Positions 1 through 12,430 of a stretch of 64,000 nt of DNA are shown in pieces (position 1 is the first letter of the stretch; every line of letters begins with the position of its first letter). A model generated the notes under the pieces. The model ran no database searches. It was not told the origin of the DNA and saw nothing but the letters and a program-made list of their open reading frames with translations. Source of the DNA: Gautieria morchelliformis (lineage: Eukaryota; Basidiomycota; Agaricomycetes; Gomphales; Gomphaceae); contig WHVA01000284.1 in the NCBI GenBank assembly GCA_015179125.1, positions 62,001 through 126,000 on the forward strand, read 5' to 3'. The position numbers were made by a program, and so were the translations under genes.

Positions 1-1663
1 CACTCAGGCCTCGCCCCCGGACCGCCAGAAGCAAAGTCCATAGACCCAGGCTGGGAACATGAACGTGGCATTGTCAATGACCTGTACTCAGTACAAAGAG
101 CACCGTGTAACCTCCTGACCCCGAACAACCAGTACAAGGACCTAATGGCTAGATTCAAAGACGATCCAGAGACAACAGCAACACTCAACTGGATCCTAGA
201 GCTATCCTTGCCAGAAGATGCAACAGAGAGGGAAAGAGAAACGATCAAGCGCCAAGCCATAGAATACTTCGTAAAGGACGACAAACTCTGGAGGTTGAAA
301 ACAGGCATGGCACACCCTGTAGAAGTACTCTCAAGAATCGAAGGTCGAGCGGAAACACTCGAAGTACACAAGAACATAGGACACTGGGCAAGAGACATCC
401 TCACACTCAAATTACGTACCTACTACGATTGGCCCCAACTGAGGAAAGACTGCACAGACGTCCCTGCAGAGTGCCCCAATTGTCAGCAGTTTGGCCCTCG
501 CCTGTGGAACTTTCTGCTTCAACCAATCATCAGGCTACACCCTTTTGACATGCTCGCAGCCAATTACCTGAAGCTCCCCAAAGGAATCGGAGGCTTCTCT
601 GAAGCACTCATCTTTGTAGACTTCTTCACTCGTTACGTCTGAGGGATCATCCTTAAAAAAGCAGGGAACAACCTAACCTTGGCAACCTCCCAAACGCCTC
701 CTTACAGACGGAGGATCCCATTTCAAAGGACAGCACATGGCTGCAGTTTTACAGGAGTTTGACATCGAAAACGAAGTCACCCCAGCGTATGTGCCACACT
801 GTAACGGCCTCATCGAGAACGAGAATAAACAACTGCTGTGGATTTTGGGAAAAGAGTGCGCTTCAGATCAGCCAGACCAGACAGAAGGCATCACCGCAAA
901 TTGGCCAAAAAAGTAGCCAAGAGCAGTCTCCTCACTCAACAAAAGGAAAACACCGGTCTTAAACACCTCCCCCAAATCCATTATGTTCGGCACCATCGAT
1001 GGATCCTTCGACATCGACGATGTCATGGACCTAGACTTCGATAAAGGGGCAAGGTTCATGTTCTTAGAGGCCGACCGCGAAGTCACCAGAGACCACCTGC
1101 AGTCGATTCAAGTGAAGAGAAAGGAGTGGTTTGACAAAAAAGCCAAACCCACGACGTTCGAAACAGAAGACCTCGTTCTAGTACATAACTCGAAACTGGA
1201 CACATCAAGAGAGGCCAAATACAAACTCTCAGCGCCCTGGCTTGGACCGTTTAGGATCACAGGCAGAAGCAACAATTCCTATTACTTGGAGTGCCTATCA
1301 GGAAGAAAAGCGACAGGAAAAGTACATGCGAACCACCTCAAGAAGTTCCGCCTCCAAACACACGAACCAGCCCTAGATTCGAATGCCACAGTAACAGAAC
1401 GACACGAAGAAACCCTGTTACGAACGCTGAACGAACTACCAGAAGTCGCCGAGGATGATCTCCCTGTTGACTTCACGCCCCGAGAGACACCAGAGGAAGC
1501 TCTAGGAGATCCACCACCAGACGAACCTACAAGAGACGACCTGAACGAAGCAGAAGACCCATACCAGCCGATAGGTCAGAGGCTCCACAGACGCGCAGCT
1601 GCAGCAGCGAACCCATATATCCACACCAGAACCGAGTAGCGAAAGTAAAGACAAATGTAAGTT

Positions 1664-1800
1664 CCCAGTGGCAGCGAAAGACACACTAGGTAGTTATACA
1701 CTACCTAAAGACAAATGTAAGCTACAAGCTAGTTAGCTTTGCTCTCGTTATACAGGTTAGGTACTCACTTCCCAGTGGCAGCGAAAGACACACTGGGAAA
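1664..1800 (+). repeat. Internal repeat in the 3' untranslated part of the Gypsy element
   Basis: The motif cccagtggcagcgaaagac appears twice about 105 bases apart (near 1664 and 1769), each followed by acacact-gg/aggt. A second pair, ctaaagacaaatgtaag, also repeats within the same stretch. These lie between the integrase end and the LTR. Such short direct repeats are common in retroelement 3' regions; no function is visible. Confidence 0.55.
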
Positions 1801-2026
1801 ACTACACTATTGTACATACGCTCATACAAATACGCGTGTCTCAGATTGAAAGGGGGTCGAGCACAGACCAATTGTTCCACCTTCCCGGGTCATGCCGAGC
1901 TACAAGACGCTCGACATCCTACAGGAAGTGACCGTCCCAGAGCGAACCGACTCAGCCATCCGAAGTTCCCTTTCCTTTTGTTCTTGCCGCTCACAACAAC
2001 GTTGTCCCGCTATTCTTGAGGGGGAG

Positions 2027-2247
2027 TGTAGATGCTGAGACACCTCTCCGCATCTAGCGCCAGAGCGCCTGCCATTAGAGGATAGTCAGTTCCCTATCCT
2101 AGGGACTGTATAGCAGCGGAGACTGTCCGAGAACACAGATCTTCTTAGTTTTGCTCTTCTTACTAGACAACGCTCCCGCGTTATCTTGCCAGTATCTACG
2201 CGATCTTCGTCCATATTATCTCATCTCGGACGCGATCCACGTCTACA
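2027..2247 (+). repeat. 3' LTR of the Gypsy element
   Basis: The 221-base stretch begins TGTAGA and ends TCTACA, a perfect six-base terminal inverted repeat of the usual TG...CA form. It directly follows a purine-rich tract (ttgagggggag) that would prime plus-strand synthesis. The bases next to it (gcact) would be the target-site duplication, but the other copy is outside the window. The right border rests on the inverted repeat only; no second LTR can be compared. Confidence 0.6.
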
Positions 2248-5200
2248 GCACTCAACTATTCACACTTACAGATTCTCAGCCCGTTAGCGTCCCGCTACCC
2301 ACTCGGTGATGGAAGGTACGGTACTCGTCCCAGAATCCTGCACCTCTCTCTCTCTCTCTGGGTTGGTTCGGATAGGGATATCTCCTGAGTGAAGACACTA
2401 ACCCCACTGCTTGTAGCAGATTATTCGCAAGTGCGTAGTGCTTCGGTTCTCGCTGCTCAAATTCACGTCCTGTATGCTGATGGTCGTGTTACGGATGGAG
2501 CTGCTCAGCACTTACGGATATTTTGACCTTCCTGCGTCTCAAAATTCCGGTTGTCGCTGAACTACATCATATACAGAGTGGCTGACCGTGGGCTCAGCAG
2601 GAGCGTCGTAATCTTTGTAAGGCGTGCCTGGGGTATGGAGCGGTGCCGGGATGGGTTCTAGGAAACTCGACGAGTGTCGCTTTACATGCACTCGGCACGT
2701 GCTCGTTTCCGCTCCTTTGTCATAATCTCATGTATCGTGCGTGCTGTGCTTGGTTTTTGTTTTCCTGTAACTGTTCTTTATCTATGCTTCATTTCACTAG
2801 CCCGCTGCTGCTGTTGCTTATGTGCATCCTCGGATCCTAAGCCGCCTTAATTCGTTCACTCTCATCCACCATCGAAAATTGATTGTCCACAGGCAATACA
2901 ATCTTATGGAAATATCCCATAGCAGATTCCGCCTGTGGCTAGCTACTTCGCACACAATAGACTGATCTATTGCCTGGTCTGGTACGATTCCCTATGACTA
3001 TGCCCCCTGAATCGAGCTCCTCGGCTCCCTCCCACATCTCGCAGCTCGGGGCCGGTTAGGCACCCTCCAACCCTCCCTTCCAGATAAGTCCCGGCACCCG
3101 CGTAGCAGTCGCCACCCCGCTATCCGCGTCTGTCAAGCGTTGTGCTCTGCCTCCATACGCCCGGCAGCGCTCGGTCAGATGCAGATGGTGCGCAGCCAGA
3201 AAAACAGTCAAGCAATGCTATCGCATATACGATGCTTGGTCATGCTCAGACGAGCAGTGATGCACTAAAAAGTGACTCCCCGCCGCCGCTTTCCCTGACA
3301 TGTTTGGCAAGATATTTATGATTTCTGTCGATTGGATTTGATTATCATGTTATTCTCTGGCGTATGCTCCCTCTGGTACTCTTTTGACTCTTCCACCCTC
3401 TAGTAACTACCTTGAGTAGAAGCTGGCTACTTCCTCTGAGACCCTAACGGTGTGCCAGAACTTCCATAGGTCACGAAACCATGACAATGCAACAGGCACG
3501 AACACTCATCGGTCCTCTTCGTTTCTTGCCTAATATCCAATCCGTTATCGCCAGAGACCACACTCTCATGATCGACAACCTCTCTGTACGCGTTGGATTC
3601 CCTTGGTGTGACTGGGGACCTTCTGCGACAGCACATTGAAATAGCGAGAACGGAGTTGAACCATCTCCAATACATTTCCTGAGACAGCAGCTCCAGCTAT
3701 GGAATTACCACAACAACAATACTCACCTTGCTCGTGCCAAAGATAAGAACGGCAACGAGAGGGCCTATGACAGTTGGAGCTCGTAAGTACTAGTACGGTC
3801 ACTATAGCATCATGACAGCCAAAACGCACTTCCGGCTTGCAGCATGCCGACCCACACACCCACACAGGGATGGAAGCGTCTATGACATTTGGAGCTTGTG
3901 AGTACTAGAACGGTCACTGCGTGATGGGGGGCACAACGCACTTGGGGCTTCAAGGATGTCCTCCCCAGAGATAAAAGTGGGCATTTGATTAGTGCCACCA
4001 GTAAGGACATAGATTCTCTGAGCGTTAAGCATGGTTGCCATATAGGCTCTTTCACGGTGGCAAGTCCGTATGCAGCCGAGCGGATATCAATGCAAATGAT
4101 CAGACACAGGACACAGAGACAGCATATGGGGAAAGGGAACATACACAGCGACCACAATGCGATACGCGGAAAAGATGACGACACGAAATACAACAGAGAG
4201 TGGTACTCCAAGTGCCTTCCCTCCAGTCCGTTGAAAAAATCGCCAACAACGGTACAGAATGTGGATTATGCATCCTTTGAAACAGATTAGAGAAGCAACA
4301 CAGTGAGGGTCAACATACCATCAAATATGAGAGTGACAATCAAGATGGAGACCAATATGGTGTATTGAGAGATAAGGCTGTGGAGGTCATGGTCGGTTTG
4401 CAGAGCCTAGATGAAGGCACGGAAAGTGCTCACAAGGTGTTATTATTAAATAACATACAATAAAAACTTTTCTGGGATGCCATTAATCTTCCAGATTGAA
4501 ACTGAAAATAGACTCAAAATCAGAGGAGGCTTAGCCGCAGAAGCAATGAGGTCTGACGACGTCAACGGAAGTGCCGAGAGCCGGCAACGAGAATGCCAGT
4601 AGAGCCACGTAAGGCGCTGATAGAAGCTGTTGTAGTGAAGAAAGCTTTCATAAGTACCAATTACATACAGGTGATGACAAATTGAGATCTACCGTAGCTC
4701 TCGTCCATCGAATTTGTCTGGGACTACGAGGCCCATGAATAGCAGCTCTGAAATCAACCAAAGCTATGTGTGTCTGAATTTGTATACTCCTCATGACGAT
4801 AGAAGACCACAGCTACCTGAACAATCAATGCACACATGGCTGTATCTGTCATCGCCTGGGCTCCGGAGACAAGTGCTGCCTGGTTCAAGCACTCCTGATC
4901 GGAGTGAATGAATGGAAGTGTGACTCTAAAAAATAGACTCGCTGGTCCCAAACGGTATAATCTGTCGTATCCCGTAGTGAAGTGATGAGACCCAAAATTC
5001 TTGTCGGACTTACCCGACAGAAAAAGTTACGCTGGAAAATATCCACGTGAAGCAAAGTTAAGAAATGTAAGGTCCCGTTGCGCCGTTTTGGAAAAGATAG
5101 AGAAAAGGAGGAGGATGGGAAGTCCAATGTGACCGCCGATTATCTGCAGCGTGCGGTATATGGCCTGCTGTTGTCTCAGCTCTGCAAAAGATCCGGACTA

Positions 5201-6502
5201 AGGAGATGAAGAGGGCAGCAAGGAAATTATAGTAATGAGTTTCACACACGTTCATCTGGTCGATTCATACTATCCAGGAAAGCCGAGGCATTCGGTGTGA
5301 GCAGGAGTTGCACGTTATCAGCACTGTGTCCATCAAAATGGCACAAGGCTATTTGGACTAGTACAGCAAAATGTCAGATGCTTCTGGAGTGGTAAAGCCA
5401 ACTGACAAGGTTACAGTTTATTTCATACTGTGTCAATGCATGCCCGGCGCCCAAATCAAAAGGATCCCCGCACAAGCCCGCAATCGCAATATCCAGGATC
5501 TCATCATTTGAGCAGCAATCACGGAGTAAACAAGGCTGTTCTGTAGCGTCCCGCGGACACTTCGCCAGTGTTACGTAACTCCTATTTTCAGTTGAACTTC
5601 CATAGTGACTGAACAGTTCACCTGTATCTCCATTTTCCCATTGGGAAGAGGGGCCGCAATGGAAGGGTGGCCAGCAAGTCAGATGCATTGACTGAACGCA
5701 GGTTGAAGTTCTCCGCGCAAGATCCAAAATATTATGCTTACTAGCAGAGATGAAGAGTAGACTCAGAGCAATCCCGAGCATTTTCGCGAGCACAGAGAAA
5801 TTTTCCAAGTAATAGAATCAGTGATTGACTCCATCCGCCTGAACTGTTCGGTTATAAGAGTGGGGGTCCTCGAACCTAAATTACTAACCCAGCGGGCCGC
5901 GGCCAGGGCAGGTGAGGCTGAGGAGGAACTGAGGGCCTATGTACAGTAGTACATGATTGTGCTCGCGATCACCTGAACGGCACCAAACTGTAATCTAGTT
6001 AGACGCAGGTCGCAATGCAGATCGAGGGTGGGTGGGAGTGGGCGCGAGTGCTTCCAGTCAGCGGCGGTTTGTGCCGGGCGGCACCGGCCCTGGTCCGAGA
6101 AGCCAAACTCCCGATAACTGCATCCTCAAGCGTGAGACGCTTCGCAGGCTCCGAAGGACTTATTTTTACTCTTTAATGACATGCTTGAGCACCGAGTTAC
6201 TGATTATTGCCGTATGCTAGATTGATCCCCTCTGGCAATCGACGACGCCCGAAGATGCACCGATCGGTCGACTGGTTATCACGCTTCTGTATCTGCATGG
6301 CAGTATTCAGATAGCATCTCAGGTATTCAGTCACGGGTCGTTTGGCGCCACTAGCGAGGCAGACAACTACTCAGCCGTCGCTTGCTTAAAGTTATTCTCG
6401 GCTACTGCTCAGAGCTGTCTCCTATTTCACGAAGCCCTTCGACTGAATGTGGCACCCCAGCGCCGAGTACCCGCATATATAAACCTACCTGAATAGATAC
6501 AC
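2248..6502. other. Gene-poor region without a recognisable gene
   Basis: About 4.2 kb right of the LTR holds only short, unrelated open frames (the longest about 140 codons) without family blocks or a consistent exon chain. A short CT microsatellite lies near 2343-2359. A diverged tandem duplication lies at about 3766-3955. The promoter side of the SDR gene carries a TATA-like tatataaa at about 6475, 25-30 bases before its ATG. Confidence 0.5.
3766..3955. repeat. Diverged two-copy tandem duplication
   Basis: The segment starting tatgacagttggagctcgt (near 3766) recurs about 115 bases later as tatgacatttggagcttgt. Both are followed by gagtacta or aagtacta, a cggtcact block and aacgcactt. The copies are clearly related but carry many substitutions and small indels, so the duplication is old. 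No coding or RNA role is evident. Confidence 0.6.
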
Positions 6503-7750
6503 ATGCCCTCGACTCTCCCCATGTCTATTCCCCCTGTCAAAGTCGCAATTGTTACCGGCGCAGCCCAGGGAATAGGAAGAGCCATCGCCCTTCGCCTCGC
6601 TCACGATGGTCTCAACGTCGTCATTAACGATATACCACCCAAGAAAGAGCAGCTAGAAAACCTCGTCGTGGAAATAAATGCCACACAGCATAAAGCTGTC
6701 TATGTCATTGGGGACATATCATGCGAAGCGGATGTCCAGAAATTGATCCAGGTTGCTGTTGCTCAATTCGGTGGTGTGGATGTGGTGAGCCACGTCCTTT
6801 TCCATTCTTCCGTCTTATCGTCACCCTCACGATCCCCCAGATGGTCGCAAATGCCGGCGTTGCTTTCTCCGGCCCTCTTATTTCCAGTAAATGAAACCGT
6901 CGTTCTCTTCCTCTTACCAATGAATCCTCACTTCATGCTTCAGCAACTGTGGAGGACTGGGACCGCATTCACAGCGTCAATGCCCGCGGCACCTTTCTAT
7001 GCTACAAGGCAGCAGCTAGTCAGATGATCGCCCAAGGTCGAGGTGGGAGAATTATCGGTCAGCTCACCGATCTTTTCAGATTCCCCGTGCTCACCATCAT
7101 TCCGACCTGCCAGGTGCATCTTCAGTTTCCGGAGCGAAAGGTACCGTGGTCGTTCTGACTGGTAATCAGACCGTCATTTCTTTTCGTCGTAGGCTTTTCC
7201 GAGTGGGCAACCTACTCCGCAAGTAAATTCGCCATAAAGGGGTTGACACAATCAGTTGGTCTGAGCCCTTCTTCTTTCCCGATTTATAGCTTGATCTTGA
7301 CGACAAATAATATGCCAAACAGCCGCTGAATTAAAGCAGTATGGCATCACTGTCAATGCATATGCTCCAGGTATTGTGGATACCCCCATATGTATGTATC
7401 ATCCACTCTCCATCGAATTCCGTTTATGCTTGCTGTCTGCAGGGGAAGATATCGCAAGCACCAGAGCAAAGAAAAGTACAATTTTTACATGATAACTGGT
7501 GCTGCAGTATAGCCGTGGAACTAACTGGCTATCTTCCCCCAGACCTGGGAGATGTGGCACTTGATGACAAGTGGAAGGTCTTACCGTCAGAGGATGTTGC
7601 TGGCCTGGTATCGTATCTCATTAAAGACGAAGCCCGATTTGTCACGGGTATGAGTTCCTCGCCTTATGAACCTGGCGTAGGATGTTGACAATAAATTCTC
7701 ATTGCCCAGGAGTCACACTGGGTATAGACGGGGGTATGCTGCTAGATTAA
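6503..7750 (+). CDS. Short-chain dehydrogenase/reductase (SDR), acetoin-reductase-like
   Basis: This is an NAD(P)-dependent classical SDR of about 260 residues in at least six exons. The ATG at 6503 precedes the cofactor motif TGAAQGIG in VAIVTGAAQGIGRAIALRLA, and GDIS supplies the adenine-binding acidic residue. Later exons give ANAGVAFSG (NAG motif), WDRIHSVNARGTFLCYKAAA, the catalytic serine in ASSVSG and the active-site YSASK. The C-terminus reads VTLGIDGGMLLD before the stop at 7748. The best family match is to diacetyl/acetoin reductases and meso-butanediol dehydrogenases, but SDR substrate cannot be fixed from sequence. A TATA-like box lies about 28 bases before the start. It reads as a complete, working gene. 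Confidence 0.85.
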
Positions 7751-8002
7751 CGACTGTACTTGGCAGTAGGTGTACTACCTGGGCAAGGCGTGTCTTTGAT
7801 GGCACCACGTACCATTCCGTAAACAGTCTGCTGTTTTTTTCTTCTTTTGTACCTGTAAGTCATATATCGAAGGGAGCACCGTGTCAGACCTGTCATTTTT
7901 GCTCGATACCGTGAAGCATTGCACATGGTGTGGCTGTGTATGGTACAGAGTGAGGATAGGTAGCACGTCCATGATTTACACGAGTAGATGCCAGCACCGC
8001 GC

Positions 8003-9915
8003 CTAATTAAATTTCCAGTCATCCCTTGTCGCCATCTTCTGCTTGGACAGAACACGGGGACCTTGCTCGCCTTCCTCTAGGCCATTCCGCTTCCCCTGCG
8101 GCACAGGTCGCCATTGCCATAACTTGGTCAGATCCGTCTCGCGGCCGTATAGGGCGTCCAGGACATGCTATAACAATTAATTTCGGCTTCATCTGTCACG
8201 AGAGAGAGAAGTAACTCACTGCGCCGAGTATGGGAGCAAATTTGAAGCCATGGCCACTTTGTATATACCTCAGCAGACAGAATAAGGGAAATCATAAACC
8301 ATAACTCGAACCTTCCACCTGATGCTACAAACAAACTCTTCCCATAGCCAGGCACATAGTCAATCAGGAAATCGTTATCTAGGCAGTATGCTCAGTGGGG
8401 TATTGGAACTTGGATTTCAGGCGTAGGATTAACCTATAGAGTCCGTATACCAGCAGAGACGCGTGAAGGATATCCCAAAAGGCACAAGCTGTGGAAAATG
8501 ATAGCGGATGTAGTCTTTGGCTGCCTGAAGTGCGATAAGAGGAACATTCGTCTGTGAGGGGGTAGTGTATGCTGTCACAGGCACCGAGATTCGACTGCCA
8601 TCAGGCAGATCCACGTAATTGGTAAACTGCAGGAAAATCAGATGAGAGAAACATAAATTTAGACCGGACGATTCCTTTGTCGCTCGATATCCAATTTTGA
8701 TGACGCCGTTGATGTGAGGCAACGAGTAGATTTCTCGGGTCCGAGCTTCCTTATTGGTTGACCTGGATATTACCGGCCATCGAGCTCCTGAAAAGCGTTC
8801 CCAGAGGTCAGGCCGCTCGCCCCGAGGGGGGAGGTTAAGCGAAACAATTGAGCCTGCTGTGGTCTCAAGGAGGTTGCGTGTATCTGGGACTAAGCTTGGT
8901 GTCCAACCACCGCCTGTACAATCAGTGAAGCTCAGAATGCGATAAAACGTCCAACGAAAATATGAGAGGCGGACAGGCAACGATCACCAGCTGGGCGGCA
9001 TGTGTTGCGCCATCTGCAGTCTTTACACCTCGGACATGATGCTCTTCAGCATTGGCCTCCTTTTCCTCCAGGAACTGTACCACTTTCCCAGAAATTTCCC
9101 CTTGAATAAAATGGACGCCTGCTTTCCGTGATAGGTGTGCTAACCAGATACAAGACTTGTCGGCTCGCACAAAGCCTGCTGTGGCATCAAGTACGCCTGT
9201 ACCCTTCCAATCCACGGAGTCGAGAGTTTCCTGCCACCCATCAGCAATAGCACGCAGGCGTTCAGTAGGGTCGTCGATAATGTAGTTTTTCAAGCGATGT
9301 TCGGGAAATTGCTTCTCAAGGTTAGCCAAACCAGCGAGCTCGTCAGTAGAAAGAGGGTCGTCCGTTGAGCCCGGGAGACGCATGAGACCACACTCGGTGT
9401 AGAATTCATCAGTGGACCCAAGACCAGCGGGTCGTTGACTGGGTGGTGTAGCCGCAAGTTCTAGACTCGAGAACGGTCAGTCTGTCCTGCACTGACGGCA
9501 GGTCGTCACAACTGCTTGCCCGCATTCCATTGCTTCCATTCCTCGCGAGCACTGTATGCAAGCCGCTGATATTCTGCTTTCTCCCCATCTATATCACAAA
9601 CGACAACACGAGTGCATGCCATTTATTGATCGAACTGACACGGTCATGCTTATACTCACAGGACGCTCTCAAGATCTTGTTCACGTCCGCGGACGCTGCG
9701 TCACATCCTCGTTCTTGTTCATATAGGCTTCGGTCGTATGGTTTGGAGTCGAATATAGTGACATCTGAGAATCCTGGGCTGGGTTGAGGTATTACGGAAC
9801 AACCTGAGAAGGTACGTGGACACTAACCCTCACGTGCAAGGTGCAACGCAATACTTAGTCCAAACACGCCAGCGCCGACCACAATGACTTTATCATCCTT
9901 ATTCATGAGAGTCAT
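8003..9915 (-). CDS. FAD-dependent amine/amino-acid oxidase (DAO superfamily)
   Basis: The gene is a flavoprotein oxidase of the D-amino-acid oxidase fold, closest to sarcosine, saccharopine or fructosyl-amino-acid oxidases. The first exon gives the dinucleotide motif GAGVFGLS in VIVVGAGVFGLSIALHLARE. Later exons (reading leftwards) include VTIFDSKPYD, GEKAEYQRLAY, the block ending DATAGFVRADKSC that is typical of this family, then GGWTPSL (the second FAD contact) and IDYVPGYGKSLFVASGG with SGHGFKFAP at the C-terminal flavin site. The protein ends TRDDWKFN before the stop at 8003-8005. The start may be 9915 or the in-frame Met at 9906. The substrate is not known. The exon border near 9460-9520 is the least certain. 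Confidence 0.8.
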
Positions 9916-11128
9916 GGTAGAAAGGCACACGGGAGTGTACATGAACGTGGGTAACAAAACGCTACACGTGATTTCAATTACATTGACTGTACTAACGACA
10001 CGGAGAAAGTAACAGTAAAGCCTGCGCAACGACGAGGGAAAGAATACCGACAGAGACAACACAGCATCCAAGCATTATATATAAGAGAAAGCAGTAATAC
10101 ACTCACCGGGGAGGACATAGTGGTCCGCGTAGATGGCCTGGCGCAAAGGGTGAGCAAAACAATCAATAATCAGGAGCCAAAATGACGCACCGGTACAAGT
10201 CACGAAGGAGCATAGGCCTCAAAAAATGAGGGATGGAAAAAATTAAACACAGCAGACCAAGAGTAGTCTGAATCGAGTTTTGCTCATCGCATCCGGTCGC
10301 GAATCGGAAACGATGAAGCGAGCCGCGAAGTGCACTGAAGAACGATACAGGACACGCCACCCAGCACACTCCAGGTTCCTCGTGCGTCCATCTCTGGAAC
10401 CAACGTCCGCCGAGAATAAGTGTCATACTTCATATGAAATTGCATATGCGTAGCGCGCGGGCGGCGTAGGACTGCAATCCTAGCAAGATCATGGCGTAGT
10501 ATGGGCCCACTATGCTAAGTGGCCTCTTCATAAAGCACGGGATCGTATGGCGGCATGTATACAGTATATGGACTTCAGGGGCAGCACAGTGGTGCCCCCG
10601 ATTCGTAGTACGGGGTGGACTCAGAGATGAGGGGACGGGAAGGACCCCAGATTACAGGCCAGTCAGAAACCGACCTGCCGCGACATTACATCACGACCGA
10701 CGCCGATAGAACCTGTAAGGCGAGTGACGGGTAGGCAAGCCGGAATATCGCCCAGTCTCCGCGATGTGTCCCAAACCCAATCCAGTCAACACCCTCACTC
10801 CAAGGAGATCAGTGGATGTGCCAAAGGCAAGACAAAGACGAGTGAATTTCTGGTGCATCGCTCGACGATTTGTCGTCGGACCCAGTTAGAGTCAGTTAAA
10901 GGAGACTAGAATACTCAGACCTTGGCCCGCTCGCGAAGATGGATGTGCTCAAAAGAGACGTCCTAGTACTGTGCGAGCATCGCGGCTTTTGGACTGCTGC
11001 GTAGTAATGAAGAGAAAGGAAAACTTTTGGCGCCGGAGATTTACTCTTTATATACAGTGCCGCACTAATAGCAGCAAACAGGGCCAATTGAAGCACCCAT
11101 AATTATGTACACACAAAGAGTAAAATTA
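9916..11128. other. Intergenic region, no gene seen
   Basis: The 1.2 kb between the oxidase start and the prenyltransferase stop has only short frames with no family signal. It is the shared region between an upstream promoter (oxidase, minus strand) and the 3' end of the prenyltransferase gene. CACGTG hexamers occur near 9831 and 9962. Confidence 0.45.
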
Positions 11129-12430
11129 CTAGATTGATGTTACTTCTGGAGCTAATTTCAAAGCCTCGCGTGCGCGATGTTCCCAGTATCTGTAACATGA
11201 TTAGAATCCTTTGCTTAGGGATAGCAGAAACTTACAGTTTCCGAGTCTTGTCTTGTTCCTCGGCAAGCTGTTTATATAACTGCGACAACGGCAAAATTAC
11301 TTAGTCCCAAGTATTGAAATGTGCAGATGTTGGTACAGACCAGCACCGCGTTCTTAATACCCTCCTCATGTCGTTCGTCTTCGTGGATTTCAGCCAGAAA
11401 CTCCAGGGCTGCAGGACATGGAAGTTTCGCGGTTGACGAAGGTAGCGGATTTTCGAGATCGAGGACTGTGGTTGAGGCTGAGATGGGAAAGTGGGGCAGA
11501 GTATACGGAACGACAAAATCGCGCAGGGAAGCGAATGACGTTTGTGTGTGATTCAAGATACCACGAAGATAGTTCCATGCTGAATCGTTGTTTGGTGCCA
11601 GAGATATTTTGGACTTCGTGAAGCTAGCGCGAAATTCAAGATGGTTAAAATTTTTTCATAAATTCAGAACATACTTCAACTCCCTTCTCAAGGTTTCTTC
11701 ACGGTTCTCGTCGCCTTTTCGTACGCCGCTGGCCCAGACAACAAAGAAACGGTGATGCCATGCCGAGTTATTTCGCACGTCGTTGGATAGTATCTCTTCC
11801 GCATACGGAAGCTCCCCCGCCCACATGCCATCATCGTTGAAGTGCCCCAGCAGCCATTGTCTATATGCCCAAGTATGGTAGTTCTTCGTGTCAATATCCA
11901 AGATGCTAGCGATGAACACCAGTTCTGGAACGGGTGTCCTGAGTTGCTGGAGCAGAAGACGGCGATGATGCCAAACTTGATACGTCTTTAAATGTGCTGT
12001 TGCTATGTCGTCCATAAGCAACAGCTCAGCCTTGAGGTCAGCATTCGTTGCAAGGAGTGTTTCGTAGCGATATTGCCTAATACACAAAAGGATAAGCGGG
12101 GAGCCAAAGGGCATAAAGATACGATATCCGACCATATTGAGTAGTGCGCAGGGTTAAGACGTATGATGTGTTCTGTGAGCTCAAGGACGCGTGCACTTTT
12201 CTCGCCGGTTTTTAAGATGCCTCGGAAATAGTCTGTTGCATCTTTATCTAAACGCGTCGAAAAGTTATAGAGAGTAGCTCATTCGTTTCGTAGATTGAAG
12301 AGGTCGCACACTCTAGAGTATACATGATAGGAGCCATGGGATTGGCACCCTCATCATGTTGACTAACTGGAGCAACGTCGCGCCATGCAGGGTTGTCTGT
12401 GTATAATGTACCAGGGCCTGAGAATGACAT
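11129..12430 (-). CDS. RAM2: Protein farnesyltransferase/geranylgeranyltransferase I alpha subunit
   Basis: This is the common alpha subunit of the CaaX prenyltransferases, which pairs with the farnesyl- or geranylgeranyl-transferase beta subunit to lipidate Ras and Rho proteins. The PPTA repeats (W plus conserved N, H and Y) are easy to see: LNPAHYSIWQYRYETLL, LKTYQVWHHRRLLLQQL, DTKNYHTWAYRQWLLGHF, DVRNNSAWHHRFFVVW and APNNDSAWNYLRGIL. The N-terminus has WRDVAPVSQHDEGANP, matching the family block before the first repeat. The final exon reads LYKQLAEEQDKTRKLYWEHRA. At least five introns are needed. The start at 12430 gives MSFSGPGTLY. The length of about 330 residues is normal. The first intron's donor is uncertain. 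Confidence 0.9.

Larger units (their letters stand above)
1..2247 (+). mobile_element. Right part of a broken Ty3/Gypsy LTR retrotransposon
   Basis: Two coding stretches (about 145-642 and 983-1639) belong to a Ty3/Gypsy integrase. The first holds the HHCC zinc-binding block, seen as HNIGHWARDI followed later by CPNCQQFGPRL, and the opening of the catalytic core (HPFDMLAANYLKLPKGIGGF). The second is the C-terminal region with the GPFRITGRSNNSYYLE SH3-like block and a charged tail rich in Glu, Asp and Pro. A purine-rich tract just before 2027 and a terminal repeat at 2027-2247 close the element. Gag, protease and reverse transcriptase would lie left of the window and are not visible. The copy is broken, with at least a few coding breaks; its age cannot be judged because the partner LTR is outside the window. 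Confidence 0.85.

Noticed and set aside
2343-2359. CT microsatellite next to the LTR
   Set aside because: Short simple repeat of no evident role.
3427-4290. Several overlapping open frames of 80-130 codons on both strands
   Set aside because: Cys-rich, low-coherence sequence without splice partners; part of it is the diverged tandem duplication.
9831-9967. CACGTG hexamers near the FAD oxidase start
   Set aside because: The hexamer recurs several times in the window, including inside introns and coding sequence, so a lone copy is weak evidence of a control site.
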